Notes: a model not told the origin generated them from the sequence alone. DNA of 64,000 nucleotides from Campylobacterota bacterium (GCA_003643835.1 QMKX01000003.1:21755-85754); one strand, 5' to 3'; numbered from the stretch's first letter, positions 34,997-44,216 are shown. Numbers and translations are program-made.

Positions 34997-37900
34997 ATGC
35001 AACCAAAAGTAGTAGAAAATGCTATAAATCTAGCAAAAACATGGCAAAACGAAGCAAACAAAAATATAGGCACATTTGAAAAGACATTTCACACAAAGAT
35101 GAAAAAGATGCTCAAAAACCCTACAGACAAGGTGCTACTCATAGAGCTGATGGATCAATGCTTCAGGACAGACAACACCACAAGAGTAGCCGACCAGATA
35201 GAGTATATATTTCAAAAGTATGGAGCGGCTACATTTTTCACTAGTGGCGAGAAGTTTTTGATATATTTGTTTAGGAATATCGGTGTGTATATGCCAAATA
35301 TATCTGTGCCGTTGTTTATAAATACTATACGAGAAGAGACAAAAACTTTAGTCATAAAAGGCGAAGAGGACGAACTAAACACACACTTGAAAAAACGAAA
35401 AAATGAAAACATACAAGTAGGTATAAATCTCATAGGCGAGATAGTGATAGGCGAAAAAGAAGCAAACGAAAGGATAGACAAATACATACAAGCTTTGAAA
35501 AATCCAAACATATCGTATCTGTCTATCAAACTATCTACGATATTTTCACAGATAAACCCTATATCGCACAACCACACTATAGCACAGCTGGTGCAAAGAT
35601 TGTCAAAGATATACTCACAAGCAAAAACAGAAGACAAATATGTACATCTGGATATGGAAGAGTATAGAGATTTAGACCTAACTTATGAAGCATTTACACA
35701 GACTTTGGACAAAGAGGAGTTTGGACAATTGTCCGCAGGTATAGTGCTACAAGCATATCTGCCAGACTCACAAATATACCAACAAAAGCTCACCACATGG
35801 GCAAAAGACAGAGTAGCAAAAGGCGGCAAACCTATCAAGATACGAGTAGTCAAAGGTGCAAATATGGAGATGGAACAGACCGAAAGCTCTATAAAAGACT
35901 GGAATATAACAACATACGAAAAAAAGCTAGACACAGACAGCAATTACAAAGCTATGATAGAGTATGGACTTGACAAACAAAATGCTCCATATGTGAAAAT
36001 AGCAGTAGCATCGCACAATCTTTTCGAGCTAGCCTATGCTGTAGAACTTGGCAAGCAAAATGACACTACTAGATACTTGTCGCTGGAGATGTTGGAGGGT
36101 ATGAGCGAAGCAGTGAGAGTTGCTATATGCAAACTGTCACACGATGTGACACTATACACACCAGCTGCTAAAAAAGACCAATGGACAAATGTCATAGCCT
36201 ATTTGGTGCGAAGGTTAGATGAAAATACAAGCAAAGATAATTTTATGCGTTACTCTTTTGGATTACAAACAAACTCAAAAGAGTGGCAGATGTTGCAACA
36301 ACAATTTGTATCGTCTATAGAAAACAGACAAAATATATTTGTAGGAGCAAAACGAGACCAAGATAGAACAGCAGAGAACTGGCAAGACTATAAGGGTGGT
36401 TCGTATCATACAGGAGAGTTTACAAACGAACCAGACACGGACTTTGTGATGAGTCCAAACAAACGATGGGCAGAAGATATCAGGACAAAGTGGCGACCAA
36501 CCAACCAAACTAAACCAGATATCACTCCCTTAGTCGTAGCAAACAAAGAGATAAGAGATGACAGACAAACCGTAGATGTGATAGACAAATCCCAATACAA
36601 AGACGGTATAATATGTGGCAAAGTAGCACAAGCGAGCAAACAAGACCTCATAGATGCTGTAGCCGTAGCCAAAAAGGACATAGATGGATGGAGAAGTTTG
36701 TCGCACAAACAAAGATATGAGGTATTGTCAAAAGTTGCAAATATAATACGACAAAGAAGAGATGACTTGATCGGTGTGGCTGCTACTGAAGTAGGCAAGG
36801 TATTTAGCGAAACAGATGTAGAGGTGAGTGAAGCGGTGGATTTCATAGAGTTTTATGCCTATAGTGCTAGGTATTTTGAAAAGTTTGAAAACTTACATTT
36901 CAAAGGTCTAGGAGTAGGTGTAGTAGTCTCGCCGTGGAATTTCCCTATAGCTATAGCTTTGGGTGGAGTGGCATCTATACTTGCAAGTGGTAACTGCTGT
37001 ATCATCAAGCCAGCATCGGCATCTGCTATGTGTGCTTATGAATTGTGCAAATGCTTTTGGGATGCAGGAGTTAGTAAAAATAGTTTGCAATATGTGCCAT
37101 GTAGTGGAATGATAGCTGGAAAATATCTCATAAATAACACAGATGTGGATTTTGTGATATTAACGGGTGGTGAAGACACAGCATATAATATGTTGAGACA
37201 AAGACCGCAGCTATATCTGACCGCCGAAACAGGTGGAAAGAATGCTACTATAGTCACCGCTATGGCAGATAAAGAACAAGCTATCAAAAATATAGTGCAT
37301 TCGGCTTTTTCAAATAGCGGTCAAAAATGTTCAGCTACATCTCTTTTGATACTTGAAGCTGAAGTATACGATGATAAAAGTTTTCAAGATGCCATAGTAG
37401 ATGCTACAAAAAGTTTAGATGTAGGTTCTGTGTGGGAGTTTAAAAATAGATTAGGAACGATGGCTACAAAAATAAGTGGAGACTTGAAATATGCAGTAGA
37501 AAACTTAGATAAAGATGAGTATTGGGCTTTGGAGCCAAAATATATAGATGAAAATCCATATATGCTTGCCCCTGCAATTCGATATGGTGTCAAAGATGGC
37601 GCATTTTGTCATATGACGGAGCTTTTTGGCCCAGTATTGTCAGTCATGAGAGCAGATGATTTAGACCACGCGATACAGCATGTCAATAAAACAGGCTTTG
37701 GTCTAACATCTGGTATAGAGACACTAGACGAGCGAGAAGCTACAAAGTGGAAAAACTCTATAAAAGCAGGAAATTTATATATAAATAGAAGCACTACAGG
37801 AGCCGTAGTGATGAGACAACCATTTGGTGGTATGGGCAAATCTGCCATAGGAGCTGGACGAAAAGTTGGGTTTTATAACTATATCACCCAGTTTGTGAAG

Positions 37901-38536
37901 TTCAAAGAAAAAGACTATCCAACTATAAAATATGAGCAAAAAAATAGTCTAACAAAAATTATAGACGAGATAACAATTTATGAACCAGACAACAAAAATA
38001 TAAAAAAATTAAACAAAGCAGTGCAATCGTATTTGCAAAACTATCAAGATACTTTTACCGCTGAAACAGACTACTTTAAACTTCGTGGCGAGGACAATCT
38101 GTTTCGGTATATACCGCTGGACGATATCGTCATACGAGTTAGTGACGATGATAGTGTATTTGAAGTATTTAGTCGTATTCTTGCAGCACATATATCAAAA
38201 GTCGGCTTCACAGTAAGCATAGATGACAACAAGCAGATAAAAGATATTTTAGATGACTTATCAGATATGTTGCCTATAAAAAAAGGCAAGTTGATACAGC
38301 AAAACGATGAGAAGTTTGCTACAAATTTGGCACAATACGAGAGGATAATCTATAGCGATATAAAAAAGGTTCCAGATGTGGTGTTTAAATCCGCTGCAAA
38401 AACCGCTACATTTATCACTAGACACCAGCCACTTATGGACGGACGGCTTGAGCTTTTGAATTATTTTAAAGAACAAGCGATATCTCACTCATATCACAGA
38501 TACGGCAACTTGGGGGCTAGGGCGATTGAGGTATAG
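34997..38536 (+). CDS. putA: Bifunctional proline dehydrogenase / glutamate semialdehyde dehydrogenase PutA
   Basis: 1179 residues. The N-terminal FAD-dependent proline dehydrogenase barrel (about 100-450; HLDMEEYRDLDLT, RVVKGANMEME, YLSLEMLEGMSEAVR) oxidises proline to pyrroline-5-carboxylate. The aldehyde dehydrogenase domain (about 530-990) makes glutamate, with GVVVSPWNFPIAIALG, TAETGGKNA and catalytic Cys778 (SNSGQKCSAT). A C-terminal part of about 190 residues completes it. No DNA-binding ribbon-helix-helix domain precedes the barrel, so it is not a repressor-type PutA. AAAGGGG before the ATG. Placed between the amino-acid ABC transporter and an EamA gene. Confidence 0.96.
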   Translation: MQPKVVENAINLAKTWQNEANKNIGTFEKTFHTKMKKMLKNPTDKVLLIELMDQCFRTDNTTRVADQIEYIFQKYGAATFFTSGEKFLIYLFRNIGVYMPNISVPLFINTIREETKTLVIKGEEDELNTHLKKRKNENIQVGINLIGEIVIGEKEANERIDKYIQALKNPNISYLSIKLSTIFSQINPISHNHTIAQLVQRLSKIYSQAKTEDKYVHLDMEEYRDLDLTYEAFTQTLDKEEFGQLSAGIVLQAYLPDSQIYQQKLTTWAKDRVAKGGKPIKIRVVKGANMEMEQTESSIKDWNITTYEKKLDTDSNYKAMIEYGLDKQNAPYVKIAVASHNLFELAYAVELGKQNDTTRYLSLEMLEGMSEAVRVAICKLSHDVTLYTPAAKKDQWTNVIAYLVRRLDENTSKDNFMRYSFGLQTNSKEWQMLQQQFVSSIENRQNIFVGAKRDQDRTAENWQDYKGGSYHTGEFTNEPDTDFVMSPNKRWAEDIRTKWRPTNQTKPDITPLVVANKEIRDDRQTVDVIDKSQYKDGIICGKVAQASKQDLIDAVAVAKKDIDGWRSLSHKQRYEVLSKVANIIRQRRDDLIGVAATEVGKVFSETDVEVSEAVDFIEFYAYSARYFEKFENLHFKGLGVGVVVSPWNFPIAIALGGVASILASGNCCIIKPASASAMCAYELCKCFWDAGVSKNSLQYVPCSGMIAGKYLINNTDVDFVILTGGEDTAYNMLRQRPQLYLTAETGGKNATIVTAMADKEQAIKNIVHSAFSNSGQKCSATSLLILEAEVYDDKSFQDAIVDATKSLDVGSVWEFKNRLGTMATKISGDLKYAVENLDKDEYWALEPKYIDENPYMLAPAIRYGVKDGAFCHMTELFGPVLSVMRADDLDHAIQHVNKTGFGLTSGIETLDEREATKWKNSIKAGNLYINRSTTGAVVMRQPFGGMGKSAIGAGRKVGFYNYITQFVKFKEKDYPTIKYEQKNSLTKIIDEITIYEPDNKNIKKLNKAVQSYLQNYQDTFTAETDYFKLRGEDNLFRYIPLDDIVIRVSDDDSVFEVFSRILAAHISKVGFTVSIDDNKQIKDILDDLSDMLPIKKGKLIQQNDEKFATNLAQYERIIYSDIKKVPDVVFKSAAKTATFITRHQPLMDGRLELLNYFKEQAISHSYHRYGNLGARAIEV

Positions 38537-39404
38537 CAAAAATGTTTATATCTATGTAGCCGTGTGTGTGATGCTGTGGGCCATGATACCAGTAGCAGCA
38601 AAGCTAGGGCAGGGAACTTTAGACCATCATCAATATCTCTTTTATTCTAGTTTGCTATCTTTTACAACTATGCTCGTAGTTGGAGCATATAGTCAAAAAC
38701 TTCATCTAGTGCTACAATACAAGACAAAAGATATATTGTCTGTAGTAGTGCTAGGATTTTTAGGGACTTATATTTACTATCTACTTTTGTATTTTGGCTA
38801 CAAATATGCCGTAGGTTTAGAGGTGTTGGTGGTGCAATATCTATGGCCTGTACTTATAGTGGTATTTGGGGCTGTTGTATTGAAAGAAAGATTGACATAT
38901 AGAAAGATAGTCGCCGTGTCGCTAGGATTTGTCGCAGTTGTAGCTGTAGTCACCAAAGGCGATATATCGAGCATAGATATATCAAATACCAAAGTATTGA
39001 TACTAGTGTTTGTAGGGGCTAGTGCTTTTGCTCTGTTTTCTGTGCTGTCAAAGAGGATCACACTAGAACCCATAGGAGCTATCACTGGCTATTTTCTAGT
39101 AGCGACCGTGTCATCGTGGGTATCTATGATGATATTTAGCGATGTGCGACTACCACAGACGGCAGATATAGCTCCCATAGTCATAAATGGAGTGTTTCTA
39201 AATGGTATCTCATATCTGTTTTGGATAAAGGCACTCAAACTCAAAGATGCTTCATATATAGCACCATATATCTATGCTACTCCTGTGTTGTCGGCATTTT
39301 TGTTGATACTTGTGTTTGATGAACCGCTTTATATATCCTATATATTTAGTTTGATATTGGTGATAGTATCAGGACTTATCAATATAAATACAACTACAAA
39401 ATAG
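38526..39404 (+). CDS. EamA/DMT family transporter
   Basis: 292-residue protein with about ten membrane helices in two EamA repeats (VLKERLTYRKIVAVSLGFVAV marks the end of the first; VFDEPLYISYIFSLILV the second). Drug/metabolite transporter superfamily; many act as amino-acid or metabolite exporters. TTG start at 38526 inside the end of putA (11-base overlap), with a G-rich stretch upstream. The next in-frame ATG (38571) would remove half of the first helix. Confidence 0.82.
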   Translation: MRYSKNVYIYVAVCVMLWAMIPVAAKLGQGTLDHHQYLFYSSLLSFTTMLVVGAYSQKLHLVLQYKTKDILSVVVLGFLGTYIYYLLLYFGYKYAVGLEVLVVQYLWPVLIVVFGAVVLKERLTYRKIVAVSLGFVAVVAVVTKGDISSIDISNTKVLILVFVGASAFALFSVLSKRITLEPIGAITGYFLVATVSSWVSMMIFSDVRLPQTADIAPIVINGVFLNGISYLFWIKALKLKDASYIAPYIYATPVLSAFLLILVFDEPLYISYIFSLILVIVSGLININTTTK

Positions 39405-39461
39405 ACAAAGTGAAAGTATCTACTAAATTCTTTTATTTCATAAAATTTTAAGTTATTTATG

Positions 39462-39467
39462 TTATAA
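39462..39467 (+). promoter_or_regulatory. -10 box of nrdDG
   Basis: TATAAT in TTATGTTATAATTATGTATT. The expected transcription start is near 39474, at the left border of the inverted-repeat element, so the whole element should be transcribed as the nrdD leader. Without the element the start codon would be about 30 bases downstream of this box, a normal distance for this genome. Confidence 0.55.
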
Positions 39468-39472
39468 TTATG

Positions 39473-39744
39473 TATTGAACCCTCTGATTAAATAACAAGC
39501 TCATAGCTTTAGGATAGCTTTTTATATTGTTGAGTTCTGTTTTGATGGACTACTTAGGTAATTCGAAAGACATAACTCAACAATATGAAAAGCTATACAA
39601 AGCCCGTAGGGAAGGGAAGTTTTAGCGAAAAAAGTCCATAAAAATTCTTGAATTAACCAGTTAGTCCTTCAAATTTTTCATGAACTTTTATTCATCAAAA
39701 ACTGCTCCTTCTATGAGCCTGTTATTTAATCAGAGGGTTCTATT
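39473..39744. repeat. TATT direct repeats flanking the 39477-39740 element
   Basis: TATT at 39473-39476 and again at 39741-39744, directly abutting the two ends of the inverted repeats. This is the pattern of a 4-base target-site duplication. With AT-rich flanks a four-base match could be chance, so the support comes from its exact position at both borders. Confidence 0.55.
39477..39740. mobile_element. 264-bp inverted-repeat element (MITE-like and/or structured RNA)
   Basis: 30-base terminal inverted repeats: 39477-39506 (begins GAACCCTCTGATTAAATAAC) and 39711-39740 match at 29 of 30 positions. Inside are a 23-bp stem (39514-39536 with 39574-39596, one wobble), a hairpin 39640-39646/39672-39678 extended by 39649-39652/39668-39671, and a hairpin 39679-39688 region with 39691-39700. 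The loops of the first two carry GGACTA (39547-39552) and TAGTCC (39662-39667), able to kiss. No transposase is present. A 26-codon ORF starts at 39545 (MDYLGNSKDITQQYEKLYKA...), and on the minus strand AAGGAG (39705-39710) precedes an ATG at 39695 that is closed after five codons. This suggests decay from an insertion sequence. The family was not identified. Confidence 0.7.
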
Positions 39745-39759
39745 ATAAAAAGGGTAAAT

Positions 39760-41568
39760 ATGGTAAAGCTAAACAAAGCACAACTAAACAAAAAAATACA
39801 ATATATCAATGACTATATAGTATCGCAAAACGCAGCAGAAGGTTCAAAATTTGATGCAAATGCAAATGTAGATATCAAAAATATAGCTACATTAGAAACA
39901 GAGATACACAAAGATATCAACATACAAGTAAATAGGGAACTCTTGAGATATGAGATAGAAAATTTATATAACAAAGAGCTCTCATATGAATATATCAACC
40001 AATTAGAAAAACACGAAATATACACACACGATGAAACCTCACTCAAACCATATTGTGTGTCGGTGACTTTGTATCCATTTTTGATAGACGGTGTTACTAA
40101 ATTGGGCGGCGAAAGCAAAGCCCCTATACATTTAAACTCATTTAGCGGGTCATTTATCAACTTTGTGTTTGCAACTGCCGCACAGTTTGCTGGAGCTGTG
40201 GCTACTGTGGAGTGGCTTATGTATTTTGATTATTTTGCTAGAAATGATTTTGGGGAAGATTATATAAATACACACATAAAAGAGATATCAGATGCTTTGC
40301 AACATGTCGTATATTCACTTAATCAGCCAGCAGCTGCGAGAGGTTACCAAAGTGTATTTTGGAATATATCTATATACGATAAACCATATTTTGAAGCTAT
40401 GTTTGACAATTTTATTTTTCCAGATAATACAAAACCAACATATGTATCATTGGATAAGCTACAACGATTTTTTATGAAATGGTTCAACAAAGAAAGACAA
40501 AAAGCAGTTTTGACCTATCCTGTTGTTACTGCTGCATGCTTAAGTAGTGGCACAACGATGACAGATAAAAAATTTCAAGAATTTATCAGCGAAGAGTTAG
40601 CGCAAGGCAATTCATTTTTCATATTTATGAGTGAAAATGCTCATGCCTTATCGAGCTGTTGTCGTTTGAAAAATGATGTATCAGATCAAATAAATGATTT
40701 TAGCTACTCTTTAGGAGCTGGTGGCGTGGCTACAGGTTCTATCAATGTTATAACGATAAACCTAAACAGACTAATACAAAATGCATATTTGAACAAACAA
40801 AATATCTTTGAAGCACTCAAATTACAAACACAGAAAATCCACAAATACCAAATAGCATTTAGACAGCTTATAAATAAGTACAAAAAAGCAAAAATGCTGC
40901 CTGTATATGATGCTGGTTTTATATCTTTGGAAAAACAGTATCTCACTATTGGAATAAATGGATTAGTAGAAGGAGCAGAGTTTTTAGGTTTAGATATAAG
41001 CATAAACGATAAGTATATGAAGTTTGCTTCTAAACTACTCAAAACAATATCTGATGAAAATAAAAAGATATCTAATCTATCTGGTTATAAGTTTAATACA
41101 GAGTTTGTGCCAGCTGAAAACCTCGGTGTCAAAAATGCAAAATGGGACAAAAATGATGGCTATGTAGTTCATAGGGATTGTTATAATTCATATATGTATC
41201 TTGTAGAAGACAACGACATATCTACAACCCAGAAATTTGAGCTCCAAGGAGCAGAGTTTATGAAATACCTTGATGGGGGTAGTGCATATCATTGTAATTT
41301 GGAGGAAACACCAAATAAAGAAACATTTATAAAACTACTAGATGTGGCAGCTGTAGAAAAATGTGATTATTTTTGTTTTAATATCAAAATAACCATCTGT
41401 AACGAATGCTCCAACATAGACAAAAGAACATTATACAAGTGTCCTAAATGTGGCTCTACAAACATAGACTGGGGCACACGAATTATAGGCTACCTTAAAA
41501 GAATCTCATCTTTTAGTAAAGCAAGACAACAAGAACATGATATTAGGTATTATGATATTGGTGCTTGA
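39760..41568 (+). CDS. nrdD: Anaerobic (class III) ribonucleoside-triphosphate reductase NrdD
   Basis: 602-residue glycyl-radical enzyme that makes deoxynucleotides without oxygen. The C-terminal radical Gly577 lies in RIIGYLKRIS. Zinc ligands are Cys547, Cys550, Cys561 and Cys564. NAHALSSCCRLKND and VVTAACLSSG hold the active-site cysteine regions. The N-terminus has no ATP-cone, unlike the 712-residue E. coli enzyme. AAAAAGGG precedes the ATG. It follows the inverted-repeat element by 19 bases and runs straight into nrdG. Confidence 0.96.
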   Translation: MVKLNKAQLNKKIQYINDYIVSQNAAEGSKFDANANVDIKNIATLETEIHKDINIQVNRELLRYEIENLYNKELSYEYINQLEKHEIYTHDETSLKPYCVSVTLYPFLIDGVTKLGGESKAPIHLNSFSGSFINFVFATAAQFAGAVATVEWLMYFDYFARNDFGEDYINTHIKEISDALQHVVYSLNQPAAARGYQSVFWNISIYDKPYFEAMFDNFIFPDNTKPTYVSLDKLQRFFMKWFNKERQKAVLTYPVVTAACLSSGTTMTDKKFQEFISEELAQGNSFFIFMSENAHALSSCCRLKNDVSDQINDFSYSLGAGGVATGSINVITINLNRLIQNAYLNKQNIFEALKLQTQKIHKYQIAFRQLINKYKKAKMLPVYDAGFISLEKQYLTIGINGLVEGAEFLGLDISINDKYMKFASKLLKTISDENKKISNLSGYKFNTEFVPAENLGVKNAKWDKNDGYVVHRDCYNSYMYLVEDNDISTTQKFELQGAEFMKYLDGGSAYHCNLEETPNKETFIKLLDVAAVEKCDYFCFNIKITICNECSNIDKRTLYKCPKCGSTNIDWGTRIIGYLKRISSFSKARQQEHDIRYYDIGA

Positions 41569-42030
41569 TTGATTTATTTTTCATATGCTCAAGAGACACT
41601 CCAAGCAGTGCCCGGTGAGATATCTATAAGTTTATCTATTAGTGGTTGTTCAATAAACTGCAAAGGATGCCACAGTGTAGATACACATAAATCAAACTTT
41701 GGACAAAAACTTACGAAACAAAAGTTCCTTGATTTATTGTATAAGCATAAACATATCTCGTGTGTGCTTTTTTATGGTGGCGAGTGGGTAGCAGATGAGT
41801 TGCTGCTTTATGTTGATATAGCAAAGCAGAAATATCTTAAAACAGCTATATATACTGGATTAGAATTGCATAATTTAGAAAAAAAGTTTATAAATGCATT
41901 TGATTATGTAAAAACAGGAAAATATATACAAAAATTAGGAGCAATAAACTCAAAAACTACAAATCAAAAGTTTTATAAAATCATAGATGGAAAATATATA
42001 GATATTAGTTCAATTTTTTTATATTTTTAG
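41569..42030 (+). CDS. nrdG: Anaerobic ribonucleotide reductase activase NrdG
   Basis: 153-residue radical SAM activase that installs the glycyl radical on NrdD. Cluster motif Cys27-x3-Cys31-x2-Cys34 (SGCSINCKGCHS), then VLFYGGEWVADEL and TGLELHNLEKKF. The reading frame starts at TTG 41569, immediately after the nrdD stop; the ATG at 41585 region is out of frame. Its last 26 bases overlap the 3' end of the opposite-strand mtnN gene. Confidence 0.9.
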   Translation: MIYFSYAQETLQAVPGEISISLSISGCSINCKGCHSVDTHKSNFGQKLTKQKFLDLLYKHKHISCVLFYGGEWVADELLLYVDIAKQKYLKTAIYTGLELHNLEKKFINAFDYVKTGKYIQKLGAINSKTTNQKFYKIIDGKYIDISSIFLYF

Positions 42031-42718
42031 ATATGTATGCAACTATTGTTATCATGAGTTTTGCTGATATATTTGCAGACGAATCTAAAAATTTATCAAA
42101 ATCAAACCCAGCATCAGTATCAGCAGTATCGCTTATTGATCTAATTATAAGAAGCGGTATATTTAAACTATGACATACTACTGCTACACTTGCGCCCTCC
42201 ATCTCTATAGCATCTGCTTGAAAATTATCAAAGATAAATTTTTTTCTATTTTCATGTGCTACAAACTGATCGCCTGTAGCAACAATAGCTTTTTTCAGTG
42301 ATATGTTGTTTGTTTTTGCTACATCTATAGCTATATTTATAAGTTTTTTGTTCATATTGATAAATTTTGAGCCTTCTGGCACGAAGCCTATCTCGTGCCC
42401 AAATGATGTGATATCTAAGTCATGTTGAGCTGTTTTAGTAGCTACTACAATATCGCCTATTTTTAGATTTTTGTTTATAGCACCCGCTACTCCACTAAAA
42501 AGAACTATGTCACACTTGAACTTCTCTATTAGTATAGTAGTGGTTAAAGCCGAAAAAACTTTTCCTATTTTACTATAAGCTATAACTATGTTTATATTAT
42601 TGTAAGATGTTTCATAATAAACATTTGAAGCATATTTTGTAGCTTTTATATCCTTAAAATACTCCAAAAGAGGCGCTATCTCTTCAGGCATAGCCCCCAT
42701 AATCGCTATTTTATTCAT
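42005..42718 (-). CDS. mtnN: 5'-methylthioadenosine/S-adenosylhomocysteine nucleosidase
   Basis: 237-residue nucleosidase of the MTAN (Pfs) family. N-terminal IAIMGAMPEEIAPLL (catalytic Glu), FSGVAGAINKNLKIGDIVV, DAIEMEGASVAVVCH and SISDTADTDAGFDFDKF with the catalytic Asp. It recycles SAM by-products; in this phylum the same enzyme can also act on 6-amino-6-deoxyfutalosine in menaquinone synthesis (family knowledge). Overlaps fabD by eight bases; last gene of the atp-tol cluster. Confidence 0.94.
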   Translation of the reverse strand: MNKIAIMGAMPEEIAPLLEYFKDIKATKYASNVYYETSYNNINIVIAYSKIGKVFSALTTTILIEKFKCDIVLFSGVAGAINKNLKIGDIVVATKTAQHDLDITSFGHEIGFVPEGSKFINMNKKLINIAIDVAKTNNISLKKAIVATGDQFVAHENRKKFIFDNFQADAIEMEGASVAVVCHSLNIPLLIIRSISDTADTDAGFDFDKFLDSSANISAKLMITIVAYISKNIKKLN

Positions 42719-43652
42719 AAAGTTTTTTTATTGTAGTTTGAAGTGATAATGTGTCTTGTATATTTAGAGTTGTTATATTTTTTGATATTTTTTTGTTGAT
42801 ACCTTTTAGCACTACTCCTTGACCTAATTCGACAAATGTATTGATATCTTGTTTATTGTTTAAAATTGATTGTTTGTATAATACAGGCGATATAAGCTGT
42901 TTTGACAGCAGTTCTATTGCATCTTTTTTATTGTTGTATGGTTTTGATGTTACATTTGATATCACTGGGTATTTAAATTCATCTTTGATATATTTTTCAA
43001 AATATGGTTTGAGTTTTGGTATAGCATTTTCAAGAAGTGGACAATGACTAGCTACACTCATATCAAGAACTATAGCTCTTTTAGCACCTGCGTCAATATA
43101 CGTTTGTGCGAGTTGTTGCAGGTGCTTTTTTTTTCCAGCTACGACTAATTGCCCGTCCATATTATAATTGGCAGGCCATATTTTTTTGTTCTTGTCTCTT
43201 TGATCTTTAGTCATATTTTCAATTGTTGTGTCATCTAATCCTAATATTGCCATCATTCCGGCATCAATACCTTCACAAGCTTCATTCATAAATTCACCTC
43301 TTTTATGAACCAATTCAATCGCATCAAGATAGTCTAAAGCTTTAGATGCAACAAGAGCACTAAATTCGCCAAGAGAGTGCCCTAATACAAATTTGGGGAT
43401 TATATCACACTTGCGTATAAATAACTCATATGCGATACAACTAACAAGCAATATAGCAGGTTGTGTCCATTTTGTTTGAGATAGTTTATCGTTTGGCTCA
43501 AACATAAGTTCCCTGAAATCCACACCTATTCTCAAGCTCGCATTGTTTATCATTTGTTTCGCAATATCACTATTGTCAAAAAAATCCTTGCCCATACCAA
43601 CACTTTGGCTTCCTTGACCAGGAAACACTAAAGTTATATTTTTATCTATCAT
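42711..43652 (-). CDS. fabD: Malonyl-CoA:ACP transacylase FabD
   Basis: 313-residue enzyme loading malonyl groups onto acyl carrier protein for fatty-acid synthesis. VFPGQGSQSVGMGKDF, nucleophile Ser in LGHSLGEFSAL, the catalytic His in VASHCPLL, and VELGQGVVLKG near the end. Overlaps slyD by four bases. Confidence 0.95.
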   Translation of the reverse strand: MIDKNITLVFPGQGSQSVGMGKDFFDNSDIAKQMINNASLRIGVDFRELMFEPNDKLSQTKWTQPAILLVSCIAYELFIRKCDIIPKFVLGHSLGEFSALVASKALDYLDAIELVHKRGEFMNEACEGIDAGMMAILGLDDTTIENMTKDQRDKNKKIWPANYNMDGQLVVAGKKKHLQQLAQTYIDAGAKRAIVLDMSVASHCPLLENAIPKLKPYFEKYIKDEFKYPVISNVTSKPYNNKKDAIELLSKQLISPVLYKQSILNNKQDINTFVELGQGVVLKGINKKISKNITTLNIQDTLSLQTTIKKLYE

Positions 43653-44215
43653 GAACTACAGCATCCACCCTCTTTGTGTTTATGTTTATGTTCTTGTTTG
43701 TTTTCACCACAACCAACATCACCGTTGCCACAACCGCAGCCACCAGATACACCGCCAACTGTTGCAGTTGATAACTCATTTGCTGTAGCATCTCTTACCG
43801 ATACTACAAGAACAGAAAACATAAGTTTTTTGCCAGCCATTGGGTGGTTGAAATCTATAGTGACCGTGCTATCGTTTATCTCTTTTACAGTGACTTGAGT
43901 AGTTTCACCGTGTTCACCAGTGCCATATAGTGCCATACCGACACTCAACTCAATATCAGCGAATTGTTCTTTTGGCACATCTTGCACTGCATCTTTGTTT
44001 AGCTCTCCGTATGCATTTTTTGGATCAATTATCACATCTTTGCTTTCATTTATTTCTATTCCTACCAAAGCATCCTCAAGTCCTTTGATTATGTGACCTT
44101 TACCAGATATGTACTCTAAAGGTTTTTTGCCTACATTTGTGTCAAGCTGCTCTTTTGTGTTTGCATCAAAGAGTTTATACTCTATGCCGACTACTTTGTT
44201 TGTAGAAATTTTCAT
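43649..44215 (-). CDS. slyD: SlyD-type FKBP peptidyl-prolyl isomerase
   Basis: 188-residue cytoplasmic folding helper. FKBP half with GKKPLEYISGKGHIIKGLEDAL, and an IF chaperone domain (DPKNAYGELNKDAVQDVP, FNHPMAGKKLMF). The C-terminal tail is rich in Gly, Cys and His (CGCGNGDVGCGENK, EHKHKHKEGGCC). In SlyD such a tail binds Ni2+ and Zn2+ and serves hydrogenase maturation. Between cpoB and fabD, the order remembered for Campylobacter. Confidence 0.93.
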   Translation of the reverse strand: MKISTNKVVGIEYKLFDANTKEQLDTNVGKKPLEYISGKGHIIKGLEDALVGIEINESKDVIIDPKNAYGELNKDAVQDVPKEQFADIELSVGMALYGTGEHGETTQVTVKEINDSTVTIDFNHPMAGKKLMFSVLVVSVRDATANELSTATVGGVSGGCGCGNGDVGCGENKQEHKHKHKEGGCCSS

Positions 44216-44216
44216 A

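Noticed and set aside
39477..39740. Group I intron as explanation of the element
   Set aside because: I could not find convincing P, Q, R and S core sequences, and the direct repeats at both borders fit a transposition event better.
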